A DNA stretch of 64,000 bases from Notamacropus eugenii (GCF_028372415.1 NC_092874.1:242423461-242487460); one strand, 5' to 3'; shown: positions 30,300 through 41,300, numbered from the stretch's first letter. A program made the numbers and translations. Notes: generated by a model not told the origin, from the sequence alone.

Positions 30300-32870
30300 T
30301 TCAAATTTTTTTAAAAATTAAACTTAAATACAAAATGGGAAAAGAAAAAAAAAGTTGCCATGTACACAGCAGACCATAAGAGAGGATTCAATATAAAATA
30401 ATAAATTTCCATTTCAAGAAAACCTGTATAATAAATACTACGCATTGTTTTCAAAATTGTTCAGCTTTTCTTTGCTTTCTTGTTGGTTTTGCTTTGTTCT
30501 CTGTTATGCACTTTTTACTTTCTTTTCCCCCTCCCTACCCCCACCACCCTAAAGAAGACTACAGTTAAGCATGGACATATATACATGTGCATAGACATAT
30601 GCATATAGACATACAAAACATACACATATGTGTAAGACTGTACTATGCTTATTTCCTCCTACCATCTGTTTCTCTGAAGGTGGAGAGCATCTTTCTTCAT
30701 TAGTCCAAGTCTTTCCATGTTTTTTTCTAAATCAAGTAGCTCATCATTTCCCACACCACAGTAATATTCAAACCTGATCAAATCCTATCTGAGAGATTGT
30801 CTACGAAAGGGTTTTTTTTTTTTGCCCAATTTTCTGCATTCCTTCTATTATTGGTTTTATAGGTCCCATTCACATTCCAAACCACAGTTATTTATTGTAT
30901 ATTTTCCTCCTTCTTATTTTTCCTCACTATCCTTCTTTCCCCATTTACCTTATTCCTTCTCCCTCTTTTGCTTTCCTTCCACCCATTACCTTGCCCATTT
31001 ATTTTTTTGTTACCCACTCCTCTAAAAAAGTCCTTCCCTTATCCCTTATTTCCTTCTGAAGTTAGAAGACTTTTAAATACATACATATATGTGTATATAT
31101 GCATGTATGTTTTTCTCTCTTTAACCCATTCTTGGTGACAGTAAGTTTCCAACACTACCCACTCTCTACCCACTAGTTTCTTCTATATCAGTTTCTGTAT
31201 CAGTTTTATCAGCAAGTCCTGTGATTTTGTCAAAAAAAAACCCGAAAGTCTTTGACTTCATTAGATATCCTTCTTTTTTCATTCAGGAATATACTTAATT
31301 TTGTCAGGTAAGTTATCCTTGGTGGTAACCCCAGCTCTTTTACTTTATGGAATATAATATTCCAAGACCTATTGTCTTTCAGTATAGTAGCTGCTAGGTC
31401 TTGTGTAATCCTTATTATAGATTCATGATATTTAAATTATTGTTTTTCCTGTTGTCTCCCATATTGCCTCCTTAACTTGGAGGCTTTGAAACTTGACTAT
31501 GATATTCCTGTAATTTTTCTTCCTGGGATCTCTTTCAGGTGATGATTTGTGGATTATTTTTCTATTTCTGCTTTACTTTGTTATCCCAGGACTGCAGGAC
31601 AATTTTCCTTGATAATTTCTTGCAGTATTTTATCAAGATTCTTTTTTTTTCTTAGTAATCTTCAGATAGGCTAACTATTCTTATATTATTTCTCCTTGAT
31701 CTCTTCTCCAGATGAGTTGTTTTTCTGATGAGATGTTTCACTTTCTCTTCTATTTGTGTCAGAATGGTCTTAGAATATCATTATCCTCCTCTTGTCCAGT
31801 TTTATTGTTCAAGGAATTATTTTCTTCCTTAAGTTTTTGATTCTCTATTTCTATTTGGTTGACTTTCTTTTCATAATTTTCCTGATTCTCTTGGATGGCT
31901 CTTATTTTTTTCCTAGCTCTCTCTTATTTCATTTTTAAACTTCTTTTTAAGTTCTTCCAAGAACTTTTTTTCTGCTTGGGACCATTTGCCATTTTTCATT
32001 CAAAAAGAAGTAACTTTTTAAGTTCCATTACTTTCCTCTGCATATGAACTCAGATCTTCTCTGTCCCAATAGTAACTATCTATGGTTGAGTTCTTTCTCC
32101 TTGGCTTATTCCTTTTCATTATTTATTTTGCTTTTAGCAGTTATTAATGTAATCAAGTTGTAATCCTGAGGTATGGGGAATGATGGCCCAAGCCTCAGGT
32201 CCTTTTCACTGTTACTTTTTGAAGTCTTGTCTGGAGGCTCAATCTTGGACTCTCCTCTCCACTCCTAACCCACAGCTCGGGCACCCAGCTACACTGTCCC
32301 ACAAATGATTTTGCTCCTTGCAGTCCCTCTGGCAGTTGAAAACTACACCTGTCCTCTCTGTTTCAGAACTGAAACCAGGGACTCCTCTCTCCTGCAAATG
32401 CCCACAGCCAACAGGATCCCTGCCTCTTGCTGCTGCACCCAGCAAGTGTGAGCTAGTTTCTTTTCCTTGAAGCCACAGCCCAGGACACATCTCATCATCA
32501 CAGCTGTTCTTGGTATACCTAGAATCTAGGGAATGTCCTTCAATCTTCTCCTACTCAACTGTCAGACCCCTACACTGACTGTGAGTTGAAAGTCTCTAAG
32601 GCTGAAGCTGCCTCTCAACCCAGAGCTTGTTTGTTGATTCTCTAGAGTTGGCCTGGAGCTGTTAGTACTTCACTCAAGCCAAACCCCTACCCCTAGAGGT
32701 TGGGACTTTCCTGGGGTCTTCTCAAATTGTCATAGGAAGACAACTGCTTTACCCCAGGTTTATTTCTGCTGCTTTACGGTGATGTTCTCTCTTGTTTTGT
32801 GTGTGCAGGAAATTTGGAGAACTGAAAGTTTTCTGACCTACTCTACATCCTCCTAGAATCCTGAGGGTTT
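30300..32870 (-). mobile_element. Older ORF1-only LINE (HAL1-like), copy 3
   Basis: On the minus strand the layout matches HAL1 copies 1 and 2: a 5' UTR of GC-richer sequence (32230-32870), an ORF1-like region (about 31220-32030) and a 3' UTR (30300-31220) ending in A-rich sequence. Blocks parallel to copy 1 on the plus strand are GGTGATGATTTGTGGATTAT, GACAATTTTCCTTGATAATT, CTCTTCTCCAGATGAGTTG and AGTAGCTGCTAGGTCTTGTG. The 5' end on the plus strand is CTACATCCTCC rather than CGCCATCTTGGCTCC, so it is eroded or belongs to another subfamily. There is no ORF2. TSD not resolved; both flanks are L2. Confidence 0.75.
31220..32030 (-). pseudogene. ORF1 remnant of LINE copy 3
   Basis: Alignable by eye to ORF1 of HAL1 copies 1 and 2, from the coiled-coil part (about 31770-31990, Glu/Lys-rich on the minus strand) through the RRM start to the C-terminal block (about 31330-31480). 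Many substitutions, stops and frameshifts, so no open frame of useful length survives. This makes it clearly older than copies 1 and 2. Confidence 0.6.
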
Positions 32871-32879
32871 TTATTTTTT

Positions 32880-32995
32880 AAGAATGAAAATGAAGGATAA
32901 GTGGACATGTTTGAAAGCAATAGAAGAATAACGAAAGAGATGAGGAAAGGATAAAGGAGAGAGAGAGAGAGAGAGAAGGAAGACCTTTTTGGGGC
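32880..32995 (-). mobile_element. L2 continuation with short (GA)n
   Basis: GGATAAGTGGACATGTTTG, AAAGCAATAGAAG and GAGATGAGGAAAGG fit the L2 order upstream of 30295. A perfect (GA)n run lies at 32957-32976. Confidence 0.5.
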
Positions 32996-33275
32996 AGACA
33001 AGAGGAAATGGGATCAAGGGCAATATTGAATTTGAGATCTCTACAGGACAATCAGTTTGAGCTGCAAATTGATGAGATCTTCAAGTGAGATAATACAGAG
33101 AGAGAGAAGAAAAGGGCCTAGGATAGACTCTGTGGGAATCCCTTCAGTTAGTGGGTATGCCCTGGATGAAAATTCAGCAAAGAAAACTGAGAAGGAGCAG
33201 TCAGACAAGTAGAAAGAGAACCTGGAGATGAAAAGAGGAGAAGAAACAAAGCAAGACATGTATATTATATACAAA
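32996..33275 (-). pseudogene. L2 reverse-transcriptase fragment
   Basis: Minus-strand translation gives GIPTESILGPFLLSL, the decayed form of the L2 PQGSVLGPLLF motif. Duplicates a part of the domain already seen near 29100 and 26390, so it is a separate L2 copy or an internal rearrangement. Confidence 0.6.
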
Positions 33276-33359
33276 TGCTTTCCAGAGTAAAGAAAGAAGA
33301 AATATAATGAAAGTTTTATATTGCATCTTCTCTATGAACTTGTCTTCTAGTCTGGTCAT

Positions 33360-33930
33360 GAGTAATTAACTTTTTTTTGTTAAATTCATTTTATTTTTAT
33401 AGAATTGGTTTTCCCCTAGATCTCTCCTTATTCCTCATCTTAGAGATATTTCTTCTAACGAATAATTTTTCAAAAGGAGAAAAAATTTAGGAAAAACCAA
33501 TCAACACATTAAAAAAAATCTGATATTCACAATTTTCTACACTCACCTCTCTAAGAGAGTAGGGGAAAATATCTGCTATCACTTTTTTTAGGGCCAAGTA
33601 TGGTGCATTGCAGCTTTCCAACGTTCAATTTTGTGGCTGTTCTTTCCATTCATATCATTGTAGTTATATACATTGCTTTCTTCTATTTATTCATTCTTGG
33701 TTTTTCTGGATTCATTACATTTGCTGTTTCTTGCAAAAAAATCCATTTGTTGCACTCATATATTACAATTTATGTAACCATTACCAAATCTACTTCATTT
33801 CTAGTTTTTTGCTTCTATAAATATTTTGAGGGTATAGAGAACCTTCCTTTTTGTCATTTACCCCCTCAGGGTACATGCCTAGCAATGGGTCAGAGAAGAT
33901 AGGCATTTTAGTCATTTTAGTTATGTAAGT
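33360..33930 (-). mobile_element. Probable L1 3' UTR fragment
   Basis: Begins on the plus strand with a T-rich tail (TTTTTTTTGTTAAATTC) and contains blocks (GTGCATTGCAGC, TCATATCATTGTAGTTATATA) that resemble the reverse of a marsupial L1 3' region. The frame at 33600-33902 on the plus strand has no domain. Family uncertain. Confidence 0.45.
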
Positions 33931-34239
33931 TATATTTACTCATAATTTGGTTGAATTTGATTTAGGATGATCTCTTTTGTTTTGTAAACTCAGCTGTAAT
34001 TTCCTGATATCTCGTGCATTGTTTTTTCTTTGAGGGATGGGGAGGTTCGAAATTAGTTGGGATTAGGGGAAATGTCTGTCTTTCTGGTTCCAGGATCTGG
34101 AAGAATGTCAATGATTCTTAATTGCTAAATCCATCACATTACGCTTTTGACCAGCACTTTCTTCTGGAAACTCTCTCCTCCCTAAATTATTATAGCAGGC
34201 AGTCTGTTTACTTCATTGTAGTGAACTGTCTTAACCACA
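33931..34239. other. No recognised feature
   Basis: Possibly the rest of the preceding L1-like element. Nothing diagnostic. Confidence 0.35.
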
Positions 34240-34866
34240 ATCAGAGAGTCAAAGAATAGAAATACTCACAAAGACTACAGGAATACCTAGAATAAATAAA
34301 GCAAGAGTTTTTTAAATGAAAGAAAAGCTCTAGGGGAAAGAATTTTAAAGGTAATAAATCACTTAGAGAATAAATTGGTAAACTATATGTAAGCAACATA
34401 ATCCCTGAAAAAAAAGATACTTTAAGAATCATAGACTCTCTGGAAATCATGATGAAAACACTTTGGTTCAAGAAATCAGAAATGAAAACTATCTAGATCT
34501 ATTAGAGCCAAGGAGGAAAACTAAAAATAGAGTCACTGATCACCTTCTGAAAAAATTACCGAATGGGAAAGTCTAGAAACATTGAATCCAAAATCAGAGC
34601 TTTCATGTCAAAGAAAAAAATATGACAAGCATCCAGAAAAAAACCCAATTCAAGTACTAAGGAAGCAGCATGAAGATCACACACAAAAAAAATTGGGGAA
34701 TTTTTAGGATAGATGAGAGCATCTTCAAGTACAATATCTTAAAAGGCAAAAAGATAGACATAATCAAGGAGGACTTGACCTACAAAATCGATAATCTTAC
34801 AGCAGCAAGGAGAAGGGGGAGTCTTGCCCTTTAATAAGATAGATTCTTAAAATTTTCTGATGCAAA
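34240..34866. other. Unrecognised, retroelement-like, next to an LTR-like arm
   Basis: Lys/Glu-rich plus-strand translations broken by stops (for example IFKYNILKGKKIDIIKED at about 34715-34790) look like a decayed helical protein, but I recognise no family. It abuts the U5-like side of the first inverted arm at 34867 and could be interior sequence of the element that supplied it. Confidence 0.25.
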
Positions 34867-35176
34867 GATCAGAGCTGAGTAGGAACTTTGAAATACAAAC
34901 ACAAGACTCAAATGAAACCCAGAAAGGTAATTTTATTTGAGCATTTAGAAGGGGCTGTATAACGATGTAGGGTTAATATTCTCAGATTGGGGGGAGAGAA
35001 GAAACAACTGTACTTTCAGAATTTGAATATCTTCAAAGGATTCTAGAGGAGTTAAATGAGGAGGGGAAAAAAGGTGTCCTGGAGCTACATTGGTTATGTT
35101 GTGAAGGTTTTAAGAAGGTAAAGAGAAGGCTGGGTAGAAAGGAAAAAAGAGTGGAAATTGTTATTTCTCATAATTA
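34867..35176 (-). mobile_element. LTR-like arm 1 of an inverted pair
   Basis: Reverse-complement partner of 35445-35809. Shared blocks include AGAGCTGANTAGGAACTTTGA, then ATACAAACAC, GAAACCNAGAAAG, the AGTTAAATGA block, and AAGGTTTTAA. Read on the minus strand it has a polyadenylation-like zone and a U5-like end at 34867. Slightly shorter than arm 2 because of deletions. Confidence 0.6.
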
Positions 35177-35444
35177 AGAAGAAGAAGAAGAAGAAAATTC
35201 ATATAATAAGTAATTAGAATAAAATTCATGGTTTCAGTCCTCTTTTGTCTCTCACTTTATATGAATATAATGCCCATGATTAGGTTATTGGGAGCCAGAA
35301 GCTGAACTAATGAAAGAGATAAAGAAGAAATAGTCAGGAAAAGAGGATGAAAATCACAAATCTCCATTTCATAGCACTTATTTCATAGGATGTCTGGTCC
35401 CCTTTATGGTCCTTCTGCCATGTTTCTATACTTTCCCCAGTGAT
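35177..35444. other. Spacer between inverted arms
   Basis: Starts with (GAA)n at 35177-35193, then unrecognised AT-rich sequence. No coding potential. Confidence 0.5.
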
Positions 35445-35809
35445 CCTAATCATGAGAAGTAACAAGTTCCAGTCCTTTTCTTCTTTCTACATTAGAGTAT
35501 TCCTTTTACCCAACTTTCTCTCTCCTTTTTAAAACCTTCAGAACCTTAATATCTTCAAAGCTTATTGAAGGAGTTTAATGAGAAAAACAAAGGTCTTGGG
35601 GGTGTATTGGTTCCATTTTTCTCATTTAACTCCCTTAATACCCTCGGAAGATATTAAAATTCTAAAGGGACAATTATTTCTTCTCCTGCATTAAGAACGT
35701 TAGCTCTGCGTCATTATACGGCTCCTTCCAAATGCTTGAATAAACTTAACTTTCTAGGTTTCACTTGATTCTGGTGTTTGTATGTCAAAGTTCCTAATCA
35801 GCTCTGGTC
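35445..35809 (+). mobile_element. LTR-like arm 2 of an inverted pair
   Basis: Contains GCTTGAATAAACTTAAC, a polyadenylation signal in LTR-like R/U5 context, followed by GTTTCACTTGATTCTGGTG and ending TCAGCTCTGGTC. It aligns in inverse orientation with 34867-35176 over its whole length. I see no clean TG..CA ends or TSD, so solo LTR status is tentative. Confidence 0.6.
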
Positions 35810-35851
35810 TTTTTAAATTGTTTGTTTCTTGTTGCATGCTCATTTTTCTTA

Positions 35852-36127
35852 ATAATGGCAACAGCTAACATTTATATAACACTTACTATGTGTCAGACAC
35901 TGTGCTAAATGCTTAGCAATTATTATCTCATTTGCTCTTCGCAGCTCTGGGAGGTATGAGCTATTATTATCCCTGTTTTTAAAGATGAGGAAACTGAGGC
36001 AAACAGAGGTTAAGTGACTTGCCAAGGGGTACACAGGTAGTGTACTTTAGCTAGTGCCAAAGGCTGGATTTGAACTCTGGTCTTCTTGACTCCAAGCCCT
36101 GCACTCTAATCACTGTCACCTACCTGA
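35852..36127 (-). mobile_element. MIR SINE, near full length
   Basis: CAGCTAACATTTATATAAC, TTACTATGTGTCAGACACTG, TTATTATCTCATTTGCTC, GATGAGGAAACTGAGGCAAA, GGTTAAGTGACTTGCC and GGATTTGAACTCTGG cover the reverse complement of MIR nearly end to end. Confidence 0.85.
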
Positions 36128-36317
36128 GCCAACTCTTCTTATGCCCTTGTTCATATATTTGAATCCTATACTTGTCAATACAAGTCAAAATAGAATTTAT
36201 GTGTGTATGCATGTATGCCTATTTTAAATCTCAATATTTTGTAGGAGCTTTATTATTCAAGTATATAATCCAAGTCAGAGATTTGAGAACTAATTTGGTT
36301 TAGGGTTTCACAGTCAG

Positions 36318-36375
36318 TGTGTTAATAAACATTAAGTGCCTATTATGTGCCAGGCACTCTGCTAAGCACTGGAGT
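36318..36375 (-). mobile_element. L2 3' end scrap
   Basis: AATAAACATTAAGTGCCTATT followed by ATGTGCCAGGCACTCTGC, the reverse of the L2 terminus. Confidence 0.6.
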
Positions 36376-37753
36376 CACTGTGTGACTCACTTGATTGTTT
36401 GATCTTAAAATGGGAGTCAAAGATATGAAAAGATGGTCAGAGGCATGAAGCTCATTGCTGAACCTTTGAGAAGGTCTACTCATGAATTCACCACTGGAAG
36501 ACTGGTGAATTGGTTCATTTCCCTTGGAATACAATTTGGATTTAGTCAAGAAAAGCTAGGAAGTTGTTCAAGTCTTTTGACTTAGATTTCATTACCAGGA
36601 CTATATCTTAAGTCCATCAAGAAAAGACTCATATATGTATGTCAAAAAATAATCATAAAGGCATTATTTGGAAAAACAATGCTATGAAAAAATGCCCTAA
36701 ACAATAAGGGAATGGATTAATAAATTGTAGTATGTAAGTAAACTGTGATCTAAGGCCTCTCAGAAGCTGTGGGCTCATGCAGACTCAGTTCCATCCTGGG
36801 CTTACCCTACTAGGGCTAACTTCTCTCATTGATTTATTGTTTCCCAGGAAATTTTTCAAAATAAAGTTCAGGAATTGCTTGTGTCTGTTCCCCCAAATGT
36901 GTACAACAGGTAATCCAATGTCTGTCAGGCACTTAGTATGGCTGCTGGGTCAGGGGCAACCTTTATTTCACCTTCACAGAAAATATATAAGATATTCAAT
37001 ATTCACAGGAGCCTGTGAAAAGACACAGAAACATTAAATACTTAAATAATCCATACACTGACCCATAAGGGAACTGATGTGGTTACCATGGGAGCAACCC
37101 GTTACCATTCTATTGAACTTGTCCTTCCAAGAGCTCTGTATATTGTCTCCAAGATGCAGTACCATCCTGTGGTTTAGACTCCCAAGGAGGTTAGTAAACA
37201 GTGTCCTACCTTATTATTCAAATAACTCACTAGCTTTGTTCTTCAAGTAGAACTCTGAAACAAGAACTCCCTGGATTATCCTCATTTTTCTCCAAAGAGC
37301 GTACTGAATCTCTCTAGATAGTCTCGTACCTGAACTACCCACAAGACAATTTCCAAAGTTGAGGCTGTTCAGGAAATCTCTTTCCTCTGGCTATAAGTCT
37401 AGGGAAGGTAATACCTAGGGAATTTAAAATGGCCCTTCCTCTACTCAGGACATTAAGGGCTAGGAATAGTTCTTTCAGCCTCATTCCTACTCCTCCAACT
37501 TGGACTATGTACAAATATATGTTTAGCCCTGCCATGTGCTTCTCTGTAAGTTTCTGTTACTGCTCCTGGGAGGAGAGGAAGGGAGAAATTTCCTCTCTCC
37601 CACCCTCCATTTTCAAAGATTCACTCTGCTGCCCTCCAGTCTTGAAGTCCAAGAGAGAGGGAGGAGAGAGAATGAAAAATTCAGTAAACTCACTTTAATT
37701 ATTCACAGAATAACTCATCAAAATCAGGAAATTATAAAACAGAAGTCCCAATC
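36376..37753. other. Mostly unrecognised; possible L1 scrap
   Basis: 36640-36740 (ATAAAGGCATTATTTGGAAAA, then AGGGAATGGATTAATAAATTG) is like a decayed L1 ORF2 end on the plus strand. The rest, including a C/T-rich patch at 37570-37640, appears unique. Short frames at 36777, 37429 and 37536 have no domain. Confidence 0.4.
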
Positions 37754-37960
37754 TTGGGCAGCTAGGTGACATAGTAGAAGGGAACTGAACTTGTAATAAG
37801 GAAGACTCATCTTCCTGGCCTCAGATTCTTACAAACTGTGGGACTCTGTGCCTCAGTTTCCTCTTCTGTAAAATGAACTGAAGGAGAAAATGGAAAGTCA
37901 TTCCAGTATCTTTGCCCCCAAATAAAGTCACAAAGAGTTGGACATGACTAAACAACAGCC
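37754..37960 (+). mobile_element. Marsupial MAR1/WALLSI-type SINE
   Basis: GGGCAGCTAGGTGACATAG start, AGGAAGACTCATCTTCCTGG, CTCAGTTTCCTCTTCTGTAAA, CCAGTATCTTTGCC and CACAAAGAGTTGGACATGAC end in the correct order, with a deletion in the middle. Confidence 0.8.
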
Positions 37961-38274
37961 CCATTCTCTAAATCTCAGAGTAGCAGGAGTGAACATACTT
38001 CACACATAGAGTATATGGAGAGAGGTCTCCAGACAAAAAGGTGCACCCTGCAATGTCATCATTTTGACTGAGGAACTGCAATTTAATCCATAATTCTCCT
38101 GAAGACCTCCATATAACTTGAATGTAATGGAGTATTCCTATATCATAAGAAATGACAAATATGAAGAGTTTGTGAGTAAGAGTGGCCAGGGAAGACATGA
38201 AATCCTCCCAGCATTAAGTACTCAGACACGCTTCATGGATCATCTGTCTATGGTAAACCAAGTGGGCACTGGCA
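37961..38274. other. Unrecognised; possible L1 scrap
   Basis: AACTTGAATGTAATGGAGTATT and ATAAGAAATGACAAATATG near 38116-38165 look like the end of L1 ORF2. Too short for firm assignment. Confidence 0.35.
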
Positions 38275-38548
38275 AGTTAAGTTAATAAGCATTTATTACG
38301 TGGTTATTATATGCCAGGCTCTGTGCTAAGTGCTAGGGGTAAAAAAAAAGGCAAAAACAATTGTTGTCCTCAAGAAGTTCACATTTGAATAGGAGAGATA
38401 ACTGCCAAAAAAAAATACCCTTATATACATATAAGTTATATTCAGAGTAAATTAGAGATAATCTCAGAGGGAAGGCACTATCATTGAGGAGGACTAGGAA
38501 AGGTTTCCTGCAGAAAATGGGGTTTGAACTGAGAACCATACAAAACCA
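38275..38548 (-). mobile_element. L2 3' end fragment
   Basis: TTAATAAGCATTTATTACG, ATATGCCAGGCTCTGTGCT, AAGTGCTAGGGG, GTTGTCCTCAAGAAGTTCAC and GGAAGGCACTATCATTGAGG are the reverse of the last ~270 bases of L2. Confidence 0.75.
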
Positions 38549-38555
38549 GGGAAAC

Positions 38556-38815
38556 CAGAACAGCTACGTAGTGCCATAGTGGATAGAGTATTGGGCCTGG
38601 AGTCAGGAAGACTCATCTTCATGAGTTCAAATCCAGCCTCAGACACCTATTAGCTTTGTGCCCCTTGGCAAGTTATTTAACCTTGTTTGCCTCAGTTTTC
38701 TCATCTGTAAAAGGAACTGGAGAAGGCAATGGCAAACCACTCCAGTGTCTCTGCCAAGAAACCCCCAATGGAGTCACAAAGAGTCAGACACGACTGAAAA
38801 ACAACAAAAAACGTA
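38556..38815 (+). mobile_element. Marsupial MAR1/WALLSI-type SINE, near full length
   Basis: Covers the element end to end: AGTGGATAGAGTATTGGGCC, TGGAGTCAGGAAGACTCATC, GAGTTCAAATCCAGCCTCAG, TTTGCCTCAGTTTTCTCATC, GGCAAACCACTCCAGTGTC and AGTCAGACACGACTGAAAAA, then an A-rich tail. Confidence 0.9.
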
Positions 38816-38839
38816 GTTATTTGCATGTTTTACTGTGAG

Positions 38840-38925
38840 AGGAGGGACTGTCTTTTGTCTTTCTTTATGTTTAGCATAGTGCCTGGAATACATCAAATGC
38901 TTAATTAACGTTTATTGGCTACAAG
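38840..38925 (+). mobile_element. L2 3' end
   Basis: GGGACTGTCTTTTGTCTTTC, GTTTAGCATAGTGCCTGG and TTAATTAACGTTTATTGGC follow the L2 terminus. Confidence 0.65.
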
Positions 38926-40307
38926 TTCATGTGATAGGAGTGGAAAGGAAAAGCATGGAAGGCTAGTGCTACTGGATCATAGCCTATGTGAAAATGAGTA
39001 AAGAAGCCTGGAGAGAGAGGAAGAGTTCTGTTGGTAAAGAACTTTAAAAAACCAAACAGAGGATGGGAGACATGAGAATGGGGTGAGTATCAAGTTTGGG
39101 GGAACAACTCCCCTTCACCAACTCTACTCACACACATTTCTCTCCCCAACTCACAAAATCATAGATTCACAGAAATTTTAACCTTATCTATCTTAACCTG
39201 TCATGTACGAATTCTCTCTTCAGCAAATCATCATCCAACCTCAGTTTCATGTTATTAAAAATCATCTGGCATAAGGCAAATTGCTGACTGCTGGTCTGAA
39301 TGCAAGAACCTTTGGAAAACAGAATTAAAACTTGAGAATCTCAAGGGTTGGAACATGGATTTTGTTTCCTTTTTTTAAAAATTACATATTACACTCAAGA
39401 AGTACATTTTAAATGACTTACTTTTCCCTAACCTCTATCCACCCTCCCTTCTACCCTAAAATTATTACTTTCAAGATACACTGCAAAATAGCAGAGTGAG
39501 GTTTGGGATCCATTTTTGACAAATAACCCTTATGGGCATATAAAGTCAAAAGACAGAAAATGTAATGTTGAAATCTGAGCTGTTACTTCATGGGTGTCCC
39601 GTGAAGGTATGCATGACGCTGTACAGAGAGATCATCTTTCAGACAAGGCACACAAGCACAGCTCTGTGGACTAGGGCACACACAAAAAAGATTCATCAAT
39701 TCACACCGAGCCTGGAATTCCCGTCTGAAAAAGGTTTCAAAAGAGGAGTGAACCGAAGCAAACCCTGCTTGCTTTTTAAGCAGCTGACATGGAAAAAAAC
39801 ATGAACTCCCCTTACCTACCAACTCCCACCCATTTTTACATGGGTCAGAAATCAAGATATGATTTCAGGAAGTATAATCTAGTTGGGATTTGTGCATGAG
39901 TATATACATGCATGTGTGTGTGCACTCATGTATATGTTTTAATGTAAGCATATTTTTAATGCTAGGTTGTATCTGCTAAATGATTCAAAAATGTGTTGGT
40001 CTATTACCTATACTGAAGTGTTTATGTGCATTATTTAAACATATACATTCACAGATATCCAGTGACAGAAATGGAAATAAACCCATGACACCCGGATTGT
40101 ATTACTGATGTATTTATTACTGGGATCAGGTGTTTCCAGAATTGTGTCCTCTTCTCCTGGTTCCCCTCATTTCATATTTCCTGCTGATATAGCAGGGGTC
40201 AGTATTCCTTGGACTCTGTAGGAAACATGGTTTAACACAAGATGATGTATTTCAGGCAACGTGAGAAGGTTTGAATTAAACCTGTTTCATATCAAGTAGG
40301 ATATAAA
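38926..40307. other. Mostly unrecognised
   Basis: A copy of an old repeat may lie at 39155-39230 (AAAATCATAGATTCACAGAAA). 39360-39450 has a T-rich start resembling an old L1 3' tail. The frames at 39565-39855 on both strands have no domain. Confidence 0.4.
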
Positions 40308-40317
40308 GAAATCATAG
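40308..40317. repeat. Target-site duplication of SINE (left)
   Basis: GAAATCATAG, repeated exactly at 40493-40502. Confidence 0.85.
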
Positions 40318-40492
40318 AGCGGATAGAGCACCAGCCCTGGAGTCAGGAGGACCTGAGTTCAAATTCAGATTCAGACACTTAACACTTACTAGTTGTGTGA
40401 TCCTGGGAAAGTCACTTAACCCCGATTGCCTCACCAAAAATGAAAGGAAAGAAAGAAAGAAGGTAGGGAGGAAGGAAAGAAGGAAAAAGAAG
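40318..40492 (+). mobile_element. Marsupial tRNA-derived SINE with purine-rich tail
   Basis: 5'-truncated: AGAGCACCAGCCCTGGAGTC, AGGAGGACCTGAGTTCAAAT, CAGACACTTAACACTTACTAG, TGTGTGATCCTGGGAAAGTC, ACTTAACCCCGATTGCCTCA. The tail (40440-40492) has become GAAA/GGAA repeats. The 10-base TSD on both sides fixes the limits and suggests a fairly young insertion. Confidence 0.9.
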
Positions 40493-40502
40493 GAAATCAT
40501 AG
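40493..40502. repeat. Target-site duplication of SINE (right)
   Basis: Exact copy of 40308-40317. Confidence 0.85.
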
Positions 40503-40800
40503 GAATCTTAAGAGCTAAAAGAGACTTCAGTGCAGATATATTCTGTAAATTGAAATGTCTTTTGCTACATCCTCAACAACCAGTCGTCCAGGCTACTCTT
40601 GAAGAACACCAGTGATGGAAAACAAACTCTATTTTACTTTGAACAACTTTGCTTTTCTTTACATAAAAGTCTAAGTCTAACTCTATATAACCTTCACTCA
40701 TGTTTCTCCTTCTGCCACCTAGAGTCAAGCAAAAAAAAGCATAATGGAAGTGAGCCCTCTTATATTCAGGATCCAGGTCCACTTCCTGTGGGCACATTTG

Positions 40801-40802
<2 letters not shown>

Positions 40803-40859
<57 letters not shown>

Positions 40860-40868
40860 TGTGTGTAT
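40803..40868. repeat. (GT)n microsatellite
   Basis: GT alternation of about 66 bases with one TATG interruption. The Cys/Val-rich frame at 40599-40871 is an artefact. Confidence 0.97.
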
Positions 40869-41048
40869 TGAGGGTTAAGTAATACGTAGAAGGTTTTCAA
40901 TACCTGCCTGAGGAAAAGTTTTTATTTTATCCTAGAGGCAAAATATTTTTGAGCAGAAGAGTGGCATGTTACCAATCCTAGATCCTTCAAGTAATTATTC
41001 TATGTCTTGGTTCTGAGTTCCTGTATTCATGCTTTTCTGGACATGCTC

Positions 41049-41300
41049 CACTCTATCTGTTGTTGTTCAGTTGTTTTCAGTCACATCCAACTCTTTGTGA
41101 CCCTGTTTGGGGTTTTCTTCGCAAAGATACTGGAGTGCTTTGCCACATCCTTCTCCAGCTAATTTTACAGACTAGGAATTGGGGCAAACAGGGTTAAGTG
41201 ACTTACCCAGGGCCACATAGTAAGTGTCTGAGGCTGCATTTGAGCTCTTGAAGATGAGAATTCCTGACTCCAGGCCCAGCATTGTATATGTCACTATTTG
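41049..41300 (-). mobile_element. Marsupial MAR1/WALLSI-type SINE
   Basis: TTGTTGTTCAGTTGTTTTCAG, CCAACTCTTTGTGACCCTG, GTTTGGGGTTTTCTTCGC, TTAAGTGACTTACCCAGGG and TGAGAATTCCTGACTCCAGG form the reverse complement of the SINE. Confidence 0.88.

Noticed and set aside
37754-38815. tRNA gene from the tRNA-like parts of SINEs
   Set aside because: The tRNA-related heads are SINE promoters without full cloverleaf pairing, and the 3' parts are SINE core and tail.
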